Shown here piece after piece: positions 16,607-26,200 of a DNA stretch of 41,043 nt (the stretch's first letter is position 1; each line of letters opens with the position of its first letter). Both the position numbers and the translations under genes were made by a program. The stretch spans positions 1 through 41,043 of the forward strand of contig NZ_LGQZ01000031.1 in assembly GCF_003116015.1 (NCBI RefSeq), read 5' to 3'. The notes beneath the pieces are model-generated. The model saw only the letters and a list, made by a program, of their open reading frames with translations, had not been told where the DNA came from and searched no databases. Origin of the DNA: Azospirillum sp. TSO22-1. Its GTDB lineage: Bacteria > Pseudomonadota > Alphaproteobacteria > Azospirillales > Azospirillaceae.

Positions 16607-17377
16607 ATGCACAGCGCAACTGCATGGGTGCTTTTTCTGGCTGCAGCGTTCGCGGGAACGGCTGCTCACGCTGATGAAGCCGGTGCCGAAAAATTACTTA
16701 AAGGTATGTCTGACTATCTTAGTGCACAAAAGGCAATATCATTCGATTTTGACACCAATCTCGAAATCGTCAGCACGCAAGATCAAAAAATTGCGTTGGC
16801 AAGCTCCGGTACTATGTCGCTCAATCGCCCTGATAAGCTTCACGTGACGCGGACCGGTGGGTTTGCGAATATGGAAATGGTCTTTGACGGGAAGACGGTT
16901 ACGTTGCTTGGCAAGAACACCAACCTGTACGCTCAAGTCGAGGCAACCGGCACGATCGACCAATTGGCCGACGTGTTGCGGGACAAGTACCACAGGCCCG
17001 TCCCAGGCGCCGATCTGCTGATGTCGGATCCGTATAAGGAACTGATGGCGGAGGTCAACGACGTGAAGGATCTGGGAAGCGGCGTGATCCGTGGCGTCGA
17101 ATGCGATCATCTTGCTTTCAGGACGAACGACGTCGATTGGCAAATCTGGATCGCGCAAGGAGTGCGGCCTTATCCGTGCCGTTATGTCATCACGAGCAAG
17201 AAGGTTGCCGGGTGGCCGCAATACACTGTCGATATTTGGGCGTGGAAGGCTGGAGCAGAGGTCGCATCCGACAGTTTCAAACTGCAAATCCCCGCCGACG
17301 CCAAGAAATTGACGCCGGAAGAAATCCGCGAGCTTAGCGATATCCCCGCTCTTTTCTCGGGAAAAGGAGCAAACTGA
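16607..17377 (+). CDS. DUF2092 family secreted protein
   Basis: A 256-residue protein with a clean signal peptide (FLAAAFAGTAAHA, cleavage before DEAG). ATG 16607 has AAGGGG about eight bases upstream and places the signal correctly, so the longer GTG 16571 start is not chosen. The mature part resembles DUF2092 periplasmic proteins, whose fold is related to LolA/RseB-type half-barrels (SLNRPDKLHVTR; YPCRYVITSKK). Its codon use is clearly lower in GC than its neighbours (many A/T third positions), a sign of transfer. It is followed after two bases by a small secreted protein gene. The molecular role of this family is not established. Confidence 0.82.
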   Translation: MHSATAWVLFLAAAFAGTAAHADEAGAEKLLKGMSDYLSAQKAISFDFDTNLEIVSTQDQKIALASSGTMSLNRPDKLHVTRTGGFANMEMVFDGKTVTLLGKNTNLYAQVEATGTIDQLADVLRDKYHRPVPGADLLMSDPYKELMAEVNDVKDLGSGVIRGVECDHLAFRTNDVDWQIWIAQGVRPYPCRYVITSKKVAGWPQYTVDIWAWKAGAEVASDSFKLQIPADAKKLTPEEIRELSDIPALFSGKGAN

Positions 17378-17379
17378 TC

Positions 17380-17586
17380 ATGTTGAAGCGCATCGGCGTT
17401 GGTTTGCTGGCGATAGCCATGTACGGTATTTGTCTGGAATTCGGCGAGCGATTCGAGGTTCCGGGCGTGCGCAGCGCCGTCCCCACCGCCGAGGCTGTCG
17501 TCGGCCGCCCCCTGACGCCGGTGAGTTATGCCGGCGTCGCGCGAAGGACCTCGCGCCGCTGTGCAGCAGGCGTTTACGACTGCTAG
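17380..17586 (+). CDS. small secreted or membrane-anchored protein paired with DUF2092
   Basis: A 68-residue product with a hydrophobic N-terminus (LLAIAMYGICLEF) and a basic, Cys-containing end (SYAGVARRTSRRCAAGVYDC). It begins two bases after the DUF2092 stop with GGAG upstream, so it is co-translated. Small proteins with an AGVARRT-like stretch occur beside DUF2092 genes in other proteobacteria as far as I recall, but no function is known to me. Confidence 0.65.
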   Translation: MLKRIGVGLLAIAMYGICLEFGERFEVPGVRSAVPTAEAVVGRPLTPVSYAGVARRTSRRCAAGVYDC

Positions 17587-17595
17587 GCCCAGATC

Positions 17596-18744
17596 TCACC
17601 GGGCGGATGCCGTCAGGTCCTCCTCGACAAAACGCAAAAGCGCCTCCGCCAGTGCCTCGCGCGGATACGCATTCTGCGTCACGAACAACGAGCCGATGGT
17701 GTCATGCGTTCGGGAGATCGGCACCGCAAGCGCCCAGTGGTCGGCGTTGACATAGCCCATGAGGGTGCTGCCGGGTACGACCTGGTCATAGAAGATCATC
17801 TGGCTGTCGTTGCGCGCATCGATGCGGGCAAGTTTGTCGTAACTCGATGTCAGGATCGACGAGATGCGGTCCGGCTGCGGGAAGGTGACGAGCGAGTAGT
17901 ACCGCAACGCGCGAGGAAGCGGGTTCTGCGCCAGCCATTTCTTGCGCGTTGCGGACCGCAGGCTGTTTATTGCACCGCCGTCGCCTGAGGTGCAGGTCGC
18001 CCCGGGAAAGTGCCGCAGCAGGTCGGCCTGGTATTGCTCGGCATCGTCAGCGAGCGCCGACCCTCCGACGGCACCCGCGGCGCTGACCACCGCGGCCACA
18101 CGGCTGTGAATCTCAGGGTAGGCGACCACCGCCTCCAGGATGTCCGGCGCACCTTTCGAGTAGCCGATCAGCACAAGACGCGATGCTCCGGCCTCCGCCG
18201 GCATCGCCATGATCGCATCGCGGATTTGCCGTGCGTTGTTGGCGGAACTCGACAGCGCGTCGACCTTGACCTGCAGCAGATCATACCCGAACTGGCGCAC
18301 GTGCGTCGCGACAGTGCCGGGCGCCTGCAGCCACTGCTCGAAACACTCGTACCCAACGCCGGCGACCATCACGCCGACCAAGCGCCGTTTCGATGGGCCG
18401 AGCTCGACGCGCTTGCCGGTGCCGGCGGGTTCGCTGCCGACGCGGGTCAGGGCGTCCTCGCAGGGGCGGTAATCAGGAATGTCGCGTCCTCGCGCCTCCA
18501 GCACGGCGCAGTAGATCTCACGGAAACGCCCCCGCTTGTCCTCCACCCTGGCCTGGGAGGCCGGGACGAGAGCAAGTGGCGGCGTGTCCGTCGAGTAAGG
18601 AATCAGCGGCTTTGCCGTGCATGCCCCGAGGGTGAGGCAGCCCGCGACGGCCAACAACACATTGCTGCTGCTCAACGGCATGCGAGGAGCGCGGGGCCGT
18701 CGGGCAGCTGCAAGCGCTTCGATGATCCAGTCACTTGCGTGCAT
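17596..18744 (-). CDS. lipoprotein alpha/beta hydrolase-like protein
   Basis: A protein of 361-382 residues with lipobox LTLGAC and an alpha/beta hydrolase nucleophile elbow GYSKG (Ser nucleophile), and a late His in NADHWALAVP as a possible catalytic His. The ATG at 18744 overlaps the upstream lipoprotein gene by 14 bases. A start at 18681 would give a more normal lipoprotein signal but lacks a ribosome site. It is the last gene of a three-gene operon whose first two genes encode LssY-C-like lipoproteins. Substrate is unknown; a periplasmic or outer-membrane-attached esterase/lipase role is an inference. Confidence 0.72.
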   Translation of the reverse strand: MHASDWIIEALAAARRPRAPRMPLSSSNVLLAVAGCLTLGACTAKPLIPYSTDTPPLALVPASQARVEDKRGRFREIYCAVLEARGRDIPDYRPCEDALTRVGSEPAGTGKRVELGPSKRRLVGVMVAGVGYECFEQWLQAPGTVATHVRQFGYDLLQVKVDALSSSANNARQIRDAIMAMPAEAGASRLVLIGYSKGAPDILEAVVAYPEIHSRVAAVVSAAGAVGGSALADDAEQYQADLLRHFPGATCTSGDGGAINSLRSATRKKWLAQNPLPRALRYYSLVTFPQPDRISSILTSSYDKLARIDARNDSQMIFYDQVVPGSTLMGYVNADHWALAVPISRTHDTIGSLFVTQNAYPREALAEALLRFVEEDLTASAR

Positions 18745-19975
18745 CGTCGTTCCCGTCGCGTGCGGCCGACCTGCGTCCGTCCAGATACGGCTCCCAATCG
18801 AGAAACTCTACCTCCGAAAGGCCGATCGGCCGCGTCGCAAAGAACATGACCGCGCGCAGACCATCGCTCTGATAGCGGGCGCCGCTGAACGCCGTTGGAG
18901 GCTGCGTCGGGGAGGCCGGACCGGCACCGGTGACGAAGCCGAGCTTGTCCAGACCGCCCGAATACATCATGTCCTGAATGAGGAGGTTTCTCGCCTCGTC
19001 CACATCCTCATGCAGAACGACGCTTGTTGCGTCCGGGGGCGCGAACCGCCCGCCGACCGGCCGTCCCACCTGCACGAGGTACACGGAGCGACCTTCGAAG
19101 CGGATGGGTGCGAGCCACGCACGCACCCAGGTCGCCGGCGCACCCGCTTGCGACTGCTTGCGTCCCACGATATCCGGCCGGCGGCCGAAGACCTGTTCGA
19201 CCGCATCCACGGGTCTCATGTCGCGGCGATAGCTGCGGCGTGCCAACGCCGCCCCAATGTCGGAAGACTCGCCGACGAAGATGATGTTGAGGGGGGCGCC
19301 GTACGCCGTACCGCGCGGATCGGTGGCGCAGCATGGCAGCCGCTCCAACTCCGAACGCAGGGCGGCGAGAGTGTTGCGGTCCTTGATCGCCGAATCAGGA
19401 TACCGGTACGCGCTGAATGCGAAGCGCTCATCCCCGGCGTCGTCCGGCACGCTCAGGAAGAGGGAGAAGGGGATCAGCGCCTTCCTCTGGAGCAGATCGA
19501 TGTTCAGGAGTCTGACGCCGTGCTCCGGGTTGATGAAGAGCAAGCCAGCGTGCGTCACGTCCGGCAGGACAGGATTCTTGAACCCGAGTTTGTTTAAGTG
19601 CTCGTCGATGCGGGCGTTCGCATCCTCGGCGAGCGGCATGTGCACGGACCATGCGATTTCGAGCGGCGAGAAGTAATCGGGGTCGGTGCCCGGGCGCAGA
19701 AGCCACAGCGGATCCGCCGTCTGGTTCTGGACTTCGATCCACACCGGTTGCACGCGCTTCCTATCGACCTCGACGCCGAGCATGCGCCGGCTGTCGTCGG
19801 CGCTCAATACGGCGGCACTCACGCGCACGTCGCGCTTGGTGGCCTTCACGGCACGGTCCCGCAGTCCGGCATCGCTGACGTCGGCAGGGGCTTGCCACGC
19901 CGCACAACCGGCCGCCGCCAGTGAGAGACTCGCGACACATGCCACAGTGCTCAGCAGACGACGCATCGCATGCAT
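18731..19975 (-). CDS. LssY C-terminal-domain-like lipoprotein (first copy)
   Basis: About 414 residues from ATG 19975, which gives a standard lipoprotein signal (MRRLLSTVACVASLSLAAAGC with lipobox AAGC). An upstream ATG at 20017 overlaps the previous stop (ATGA) and is also possible. Shared features with the next entry are VRISAAVLSAE-like openings, QPVWIEV, LPCC followed by PLNI, and a late DVDEAR.L..QDM.YS segment. The middle and C-terminal parts resemble the LssY-C domain, of unknown function. It forms an operon with a paralogous lipoprotein and a hydrolase. Confidence 0.72.
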   Translation of the reverse strand: MHAMRRLLSTVACVASLSLAAAGCAAWQAPADVSDAGLRDRAVKATKRDVRVSAAVLSADDSRRMLGVEVDRKRVQPVWIEVQNQTADPLWLLRPGTDPDYFSPLEIAWSVHMPLAEDANARIDEHLNKLGFKNPVLPDVTHAGLLFINPEHGVRLLNIDLLQRKALIPFSLFLSVPDDAGDERFAFSAYRYPDSAIKDRNTLAALRSELERLPCCATDPRGTAYGAPLNIIFVGESSDIGAALARRSYRRDMRPVDAVEQVFGRRPDIVGRKQSQAGAPATWVRAWLAPIRFEGRSVYLVQVGRPVGGRFAPPDATSVVLHEDVDEARNLLIQDMMYSGGLDKLGFVTGAGPASPTQPPTAFSGARYQSDGLRAVMFFATRPIGLSEVEFLDWEPYLDGRRSAARDGNDDARK

Positions 19976-20013
19976 GACTCCGTGCCTTGTTCGTGGGCGC
20001 GGCGGCAACGGGT

Positions 20014-21303
20014 TCATTGTTTGATCCGCCCGGTTACCTGCTCGGCCTCGTCGTCCGTACCCTGCCACGGGAAGAACGTGATGCGCGCCAAGGAGGTGTG
20101 CCGGCGGTCGAACACGAGGACGCCGCGAAGTCCATCGGTGTGGTACGGGTCGGTCGTCAGATTGCCGCGCGGAGCACTCCTTGGCGCGGCTCCCACTCCT
20201 TGCACAAACCCCAGTTTTGCGAGGTTCACGGAATACGCCATGTCCTGCATCAGCGCCCCGCGTGCTTCGTCGACGTCGGGATCGATCTTGTGCGTCGTGA
20301 ATGTCGGGGAATGCATGGTCAGACGGCTGCCGATATCACGGCTGATCTGACCCACCCACACCTGTTTGCCATGGTAGCGCATCGGGCTGAGCCACAGCCG
20401 AAGATGGTTGCGCTGATGGATGTTGTCGCGCGCCCTCTGCAAAGCGAGGTCCTGAACCCGTCCAAACAAGTAGAGATCGCTCACCGGAGCGTTGGTGTAG
20501 CGCTCGCCGGACAGCGCGGATGTCACCACCTTCATGATCGATCCCGTCCACTTTTCCTCGGTCGCATGCCAGCCGCGACGTGCGAATGCGGGGAAGGCAT
20601 CGTCGAGGCCGCCCACGACCACCAGGTTGAGCGGATCGCCGTTCTTCGAGCCCGCCTCGTTGGTCACGCAACACGGCAACGCCACCAGCGCGGCCCGGAA
20701 CGCGGCGTCATCCGTGTAGTTTACAATTTTCTCGGCCGGGTAGATCTCGCGCCCGAACACTTGGGTCATGCGGTAATCGGCGCGGAAGCCGGGCACGGTT
20801 GTGAGGATCGAAAACGTTCTTGCGCGTCCGTTCGCGACCAAGTCGAGGTGAACGAACTTGAACCCCTCATCAAGGTTGGTCAGCACGAACCCCGACGTCG
20901 TTGCACCAGGGGGGACAGGGTTGTGGAAGGCAAGGTGCCAAAAGCGTCGGTCAAGCTCCAACGTCCGATCGGGCGGGTCGCCTGGGGTAAATGCTTCCGC
21001 CGCTTCGGAAGCTGGGAAGAAATTCGGATCAAGGCCCGGCGACAACAGGAAATAGGCGCGATCGTCCCGGTTCTCGACTTCGATCCAGACCGGTTGAATG
21101 GATTTCTTCGCGAGCGGCACACCGTATACCGTGACGCTCTCTTCAGCCGACAGCACGGCGGCCGATATGCGCACGCCGCCCTCGGTGCGCGTCACGGCCC
21201 GGCTCTTGTAGTCGATGTTCGTTGGCAGCGGGGTCGATGTGCAGCCGGCAAGCGCAGCGGCGACAACAGTCGCTGCCAGGACCAGCTTCACCATGCGGTT
21301 CAT
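20014..21303 (-). CDS. LssY C-terminal-domain-like lipoprotein (second copy)
   Basis: A 429-residue lipoprotein (lipobox ALAGC, Cys near residue 21), paralogous to the downstream gene over its whole length. Both have GGVRISAAVLSAEES-type starts, IQPVWIEVENR, a Cys pair in LPCCVT, PLNLVVVG, and VDEARGALMQDMAYS. It is the first gene of the three-gene operon; its stop overlaps an alternative start of the next gene. Tandem paralogues with the same signal suggest a hetero-complex on the outer membrane. The downstream neighbour on its 5' side is the ISL3-type element. Confidence 0.75.
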   Translation of the reverse strand: MNRMVKLVLAATVVAAALAGCTSTPLPTNIDYKSRAVTRTEGGVRISAAVLSAEESVTVYGVPLAKKSIQPVWIEVENRDDRAYFLLSPGLDPNFFPASEAAEAFTPGDPPDRTLELDRRFWHLAFHNPVPPGATTSGFVLTNLDEGFKFVHLDLVANGRARTFSILTTVPGFRADYRMTQVFGREIYPAEKIVNYTDDAAFRAALVALPCCVTNEAGSKNGDPLNLVVVGGLDDAFPAFARRGWHATEEKWTGSIMKVVTSALSGERYTNAPVSDLYLFGRVQDLALQRARDNIHQRNHLRLWLSPMRYHGKQVWVGQISRDIGSRLTMHSPTFTTHKIDPDVDEARGALMQDMAYSVNLAKLGFVQGVGAAPRSAPRGNLTTDPYHTDGLRGVLVFDRRHTSLARITFFPWQGTDDEAEQVTGRIKQ

Positions 21304-21453
21304 CCCGGAACCTGGTTACGCGAGTTATGACAGATCATCATAGACGGGCCAATTCATCATATGGTGCTTGGCACGCGGGAACTGGTGGCAGCGGGCAGCG
21401 CGATGTCTGATGGAAGCGGGCCTGAAACGGCGTGATGTCAACCGGCGTCGGAT

Positions 21454-22680
21454 TGGGGCTCTGTCGCAGATTTGATGGTGCGACCTCATCCGGTGCCGAT
21501 GACGCGGGCCTGAAGGATGTCGAGCTTGCCGCGGCCATACATCTGCCGCTTCACCAACTTCAGCTTGGTGATCTGCCCCTCGGTCTGACCGTTGGACCAG
21601 GGCAGGGTAATTGCGGCGATGACGGCATTTCGGTCCTTGGCGACCCCGTTGGCGAAGGACGCCACCAAGCTCGCCTTGGCCCGCTGCAGCCAGGGCTCGA
21701 ACTCCTCGGCGCTCTTCTTCCGGATCATCGACTGGAACGCCGCCACGATCTCGCGCGCCTCGACCAGCAGCGGCACGCCGCCCTCGATCGCCGCGACCGT
21801 CACCGTCTCCGCTTTGCTCGGAGCATCCCGGCCGATGGTGAGCAAGCGCGCGATCGTCCGCGCCGCCGGCGTACGGCCGAGCGCCCCGGCCTGCGCCTGG
21901 TCTGAGCGCCGGCGACGCGTCGCCCATTCGCCCACGACACGCAGGCTGCCCCGGAACCCACTCCTCCTCAACTGGCGCCAGAGCTCCGCCGCGTTGTGCT
22001 GCCCGGCAGCCCACTGCGCATCCAACCAGGGGAGATGCAGGTCAAGCGAGCTCTCCCGGATCCGGAAGATGTCGGACCGCTGACCGCGCACGACCTTGCG
22101 GACGAGCTTGCGGCTGTGGCCGGTGCGGCGGACGATCTCCTTGATGGCGACGTCCTCCTTGGCCATGGCGAGAATGACGCCGTTGGTCTCCTCCCGGCGC
22201 CGATAGCCCTCGTACTGGATGCGCTCCGCCGCGGTGAGCAGGGCGGGATCGACGGTCGCCGCCCCGATGGCGGTGCGGATCTGGCGCATCGACTTGCGCA
22301 CGGCATCCAGGAAGGCGTGGCTGGCGTTCTCCATGAGGTGCCAGCGGTCGGCGATCGGCACCATCAGGCGTCGTCCCAGGCGCGCCGCGGGGCGTCCACC
22401 GAGGGCGAGACCGAGATGATGGACGACATCGTCGAGCCGTGCTGTTCGCCGGGCCCATGGCTTCAGAACATCCGGATCGAAGCGCTCGGCGAAGATCCGG
22501 CGACGACAGGTTGGGACATCGCAATGGAAGCGCCGCGCTTGGAGGTGCAGGCGGACGTTACGCCCCGAGAGCGGCAGGTCGAGGAGGAGGCGCTGGTACC
22601 GGCTGTGCACCCGAAACGAGTGTCCGCCGCACAACGGGCAGGGGCTGAACGCGGCGGCGGAACGCATCGTGATGTCCACC
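21454..22680 (-). mobile_element. ISL3-type insertion sequence, deleted derivative
   Basis: The transposase-like frame is flanked on its 3' side by GGGGCTCTGTCGCAGATTT (from 21454), which looks like an ISL3-type end. No matching end is visible on the other side, where the element runs directly into a tyrosine-recombinase stump near 22665-22680. Boundaries are approximate. Confidence 0.5.
21486..22667 (-). CDS. ISL3-family transposase with internal deletion
   Basis: From ATG 22667 (or GTG 22679) the product has the N-terminal ISL3 zinc-finger (CPLCGG and CDVPTCRRRIFAERF), then jumps from LGLALGGRPAARLGRRLM straight to ADRWHLMENASHAFLD. It continues through the C-terminal part to QTEGQITKLKLVKRQMYGRG. 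In full-length relatives the zinc finger is followed by an HTH and the first catalytic Asp segment before ADRWHL; roughly 130-150 residues are missing in frame. About 394 residues remain of over 500. The enzyme should be inactive, although the frame is open. Confidence 0.8.
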   Translation of the reverse strand: MRSAAAFSPCPLCGGHSFRVHSRYQRLLLDLPLSGRNVRLHLQARRFHCDVPTCRRRIFAERFDPDVLKPWARRTARLDDVVHHLGLALGGRPAARLGRRLMVPIADRWHLMENASHAFLDAVRKSMRQIRTAIGAATVDPALLTAAERIQYEGYRRREETNGVILAMAKEDVAIKEIVRRTGHSRKLVRKVVRGQRSDIFRIRESSLDLHLPWLDAQWAAGQHNAAELWRQLRRSGFRGSLRVVGEWATRRRRSDQAQAGALGRTPAARTIARLLTIGRDAPSKAETVTVAAIEGGVPLLVEAREIVAAFQSMIRKKSAEEFEPWLQRAKASLVASFANGVAKDRNAVIAAITLPWSNGQTEGQITKLKLVKRQMYGRGKLDILQARVIGTG

Positions 22681-23117
22681 TGTCACCGGTCGCCGTAGAT
22701 CTGTTGCGGGCCCTGCCGCGCTGGGAAGGATCGGAGTTCGTGTTCACCGCCACCGGTCGGACGCCAATATCTGCCTTCAGCGACGCGAAGGAGACGCTGG
22801 ACGCCGGGATCGTTGCTCATCTTCAGAAAGAGGCAAAGGGCAAAGGGGACGATCCGGAAACCGTTAAGCCCCTCCCTGACTGGCGTTTCCACGACCTGCG
22901 CCGCACGGCGGCCACCATGATGGCCGAATTGGGCGTTCCACTCCACGTCGTGGACAAAATCCTCAATCACAGTCAGGGCACCATCAAAGGCGTCGCCGCC
23001 ATATACAACCGTCATCAATATCTTGAAGAACGGAAGCAGGCGTTGGCTGCATGGGCGGACCGGCTGATCCAGTTGCCTGCCGAAAGGGAGCCATTGAAAG
23101 CTGAAAGAGAGCTTTAG
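22665..23117 (+). pseudogene. tyrosine recombinase/integrase, C-terminal catalytic fragment
   Basis: The frame encodes the second half of a phage-type integrase: DVHLSPVAVDLLRALPR, HDLRRTAATMMAELGVP (the H-x-x-R box), VDKILNHSQ (second His/box) and the Tyr in AAIYNRHQY, ending with a Lys/Glu-rich tail. The SAM-like DNA-binding region and the first catalytic Arg are missing, replaced by ISL3-type sequence on the other side of about 22665. It lies 110 bases upstream of the nuclease-STAND gene, so that gene probably entered with this integrative element. Confidence 0.82.
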
Positions 23118-23227
23118 CCGGTCGTCTTAAGAGAACGGCAGAGATAGGCACTGGTCATCCACATCGGATCGCAGTGGACGCGAAGACGGGATTGGTTTCA
23201 GAGGGGCTTATCCGATAAATTGCCAGA

Positions 23228-26200
23228 ATGTTCGAACTCGATTCCCGGCACATCCAAGCACTGACCGACGACGACCTGAGAACCCTGGTGGGAAGGTTGT
23301 GCGAGCGGGAACTGAGCCACGCCGACCTGCCGATATCCGCGGTTACTTATGGCGGAGATCCGCGTGCACCGGATGGCGGCGTCGACGTTCGGGTCGCTCT
23401 TCCGAAGTCGGCCATGGCGCCCGACTGGGTGCCGCGGCTCTGCACGGTCTTTCAGGTCAAGCAGGAAAAGGCCGGCCGCCGCGCCGCAGGTATCGCCGCC
23501 GAGATGAGCCCCGGGGGTATTCCGCGCCCGATTTTCACCGCCTTGGCGGCGGAGGCGGGGGCCTACATCCTGGTCAGCGGCAAGGAAAACCTGTCTGATA
23601 CCGCACTGGAAGCGCGCCGCAAGGCCATGCGACAGGCCATCGGAAACATCGCGGAAGCCGGCAGGGTCGTGTTGGATTTCTACGACGGCCACCGGATCGC
23701 CCGCTGGACGAGCCAGCACCCCGGCCTCGTCCTCTGGGTCCGCGATAGAATCGGTGAGCCGCTCAACGGCTGGCGACCATTCGGCGACTGGTCGGCCGCT
23801 CCGCAGCCGGTGGACAGCGAGTACCTGCTGGATGATGGGGGCCGGCTGTTCGATAGCTCCGCCCTCGGCCGGGAAGGCATCCCCATTGCCGAAGGGTTGG
23901 AGCGCATGCGGGCGGCGCTGTCGCAACCGGGCGCCGCGGTGCGTCTCGTCGGACTCTCGGGCATGGGCAAGACGCGGCTGGTGCAAGCGCTCTTCGACGA
24001 CCGCGTTGGAAACGCCGCACTCGATCCGGCGCTGGTGGTGTACGCCGATGTCGGAACCGAGTTGGATCCATCACCCCAGCGCCTGCTGACGAGGCTCGCC
24101 CGCGATGGACGACGGGCGGTGATGATCGTCGACAATTGCCCTCCCACACTGCACATCGCGCTCACCCACGAACTCGATGCCGCCAGTGGTGCGCTCAGCC
24201 TGATCACCGTGGAATATGACGTCGGCGACGACGAGCACGAGAACACCACCGTGTTTCGCCTCGAACCGGCATCCGACTCGATCATCGAACGTCTCGTCGC
24301 CCGCTCCCACCGCCATATCGCGGAATTGGATCGCCGTCGCATCGTCGATCTGTCGGAAGGCAACGCTCGGCTTGCCCTCGCACTGGCTGAGACAGTCCGG
24401 CGGGGTGACAGCGTGGCCCGCCTGTCCAGGAGCGATCTGTTCAACCGCTTGTTCCACCAGCGCCACGACAAGGATCAGGCTGTGCTGCGCGCGGCGGAAG
24501 CCTGTGCGCTCGTCTATTCCTTCGACGGCGAGACCATGGAGGGGGACGGCGCCGAACTGCCGGTGCTGGCGGAATTGGCCGGACAGACCACAGCGGAACT
24601 GCACCGCCATGTGGCCGAACTCATGCGCCGCCAACTGGTTCAGAAGCGCGACCGCTGGCGGGCGGTGCTGCCGCAGGCGCTCGCCATCCACCTGGCGCGG
24701 ACAGCACTGGAAAACCTCCCGGTCGCTATGGTTCGCAAGGCCATGGAACAGGAAGCCTCCGCCCGTTTGGGGAGGTCGTTCTCCCGCCGCATCGGCTTCC
24801 TGCACGACAGCGATGCAGCCCAGACCCTCGTCGCCGCGTGGCTGAAGCCGGATGGGCGCCTGGGAGATGTCGCGCAACTGCCACGGAACGAGTGGGCAAT
24901 ATTCGAGAACGTGGCACCGGTGCAGCCAGACCTTGCGCTGGGCGCTATCCAGACGGCAGCGGACCGCAAAGGCGACGCGGCATTTTTTGCTGCCGACCGG
25001 TATCACCGCAGCGAGTTGGTGGGCCTGCTGCACACCCTGGCATACGGCTCCGCCAGATTCGATCAGGCGGCGTGGTTAATGATCCGCGCTCTCGCAACGG
25101 AAGCACCGGACAACAACCACTATTCCGGCCGAGAGCACGTCGAGGCCCTGTTTTCACTGGTGCTCTCGGGTACGCACGCCAGCCAAGCCCAAAGACTGGC
25201 GATGATCGACCGCCTGCTGACACACCCGGAGCCGCGTTTCAACGAGATCGGTGTGACGGCATTGGGAGCCATGCTGAACGCCGGCCATTTCAGTTCCTCG
25301 CACCGATTCAATTTCGGCGCCCATGCGCGCGACTACGGTTGGCAACCCAAGTCGCTCGAAGAGCAGGCGGCATGGTATCGGACAGCGCTTGCTCGGGCCG
25401 TAACCCTCGATGAGTCCAGAGCGCCGTATTCCGAAAGGATCCGCGCCTTGTTGGCCGGACACCTGCGCCTGTTATGGAGCGTACCGCTCCTGACGGACGA
25501 TCTGGCGGCCGCGATCCGAACCATCGCCGGAAAGGAATTCTGGTCGGAGGGTTGGAAGGCGATGTGCGCCACCATCGCCTTCGATCGCGAACATATGCCG
25601 GCCGACTCCTTGACCACGCTCCGCGGGCTCGAACAGCACCTGCGACCGGCAGACCTGATGCAGATGACCCACGCCTATGTGCTGTCGGAAGGGAAAGGCA
25701 TCGACGATCTCCTCGATACGGAAACCATGGAGGATCTGGATGACCTTGACGGGGCTTCTGCACGTCTCAACAAGAAGATCCAAGCCCTCGGCCACGCCCT
25801 GGCAATCGAAGATGGAACGCTGGACCGGCTGCTGCCGGACTTGATTGCCGCGAACGGTGGCCGAGTGCACGCGCTCGGCGCCAGCCTCGGCGAAGCGGCT
25901 TCCAGCCTCAACGCCCTCTGGCGACGTCTTGCGAACGCGTTCGCGACCACCGACGACGAACACCGGGATACCACCATCCTGCGCGGATTTCTCTGGGCCG
26001 CCTCGAAGCGCGATGGCGCCTGGGTCGAAGGCGTGCTGGACCAGGCGGTTTCCGATCCGCTTTTCGGCCCGTGGTTTCCATGGTTGCAGACGGCCGTACC
26101 CATCGGAGATGCAGGAGTGGATCGTCTCCACCGATCGCTTGCCGTGTCGCTGGCCCCGGCAAGTGCCTATTGGCCGCTTCAGTACGGCCACTCCGAGGAG

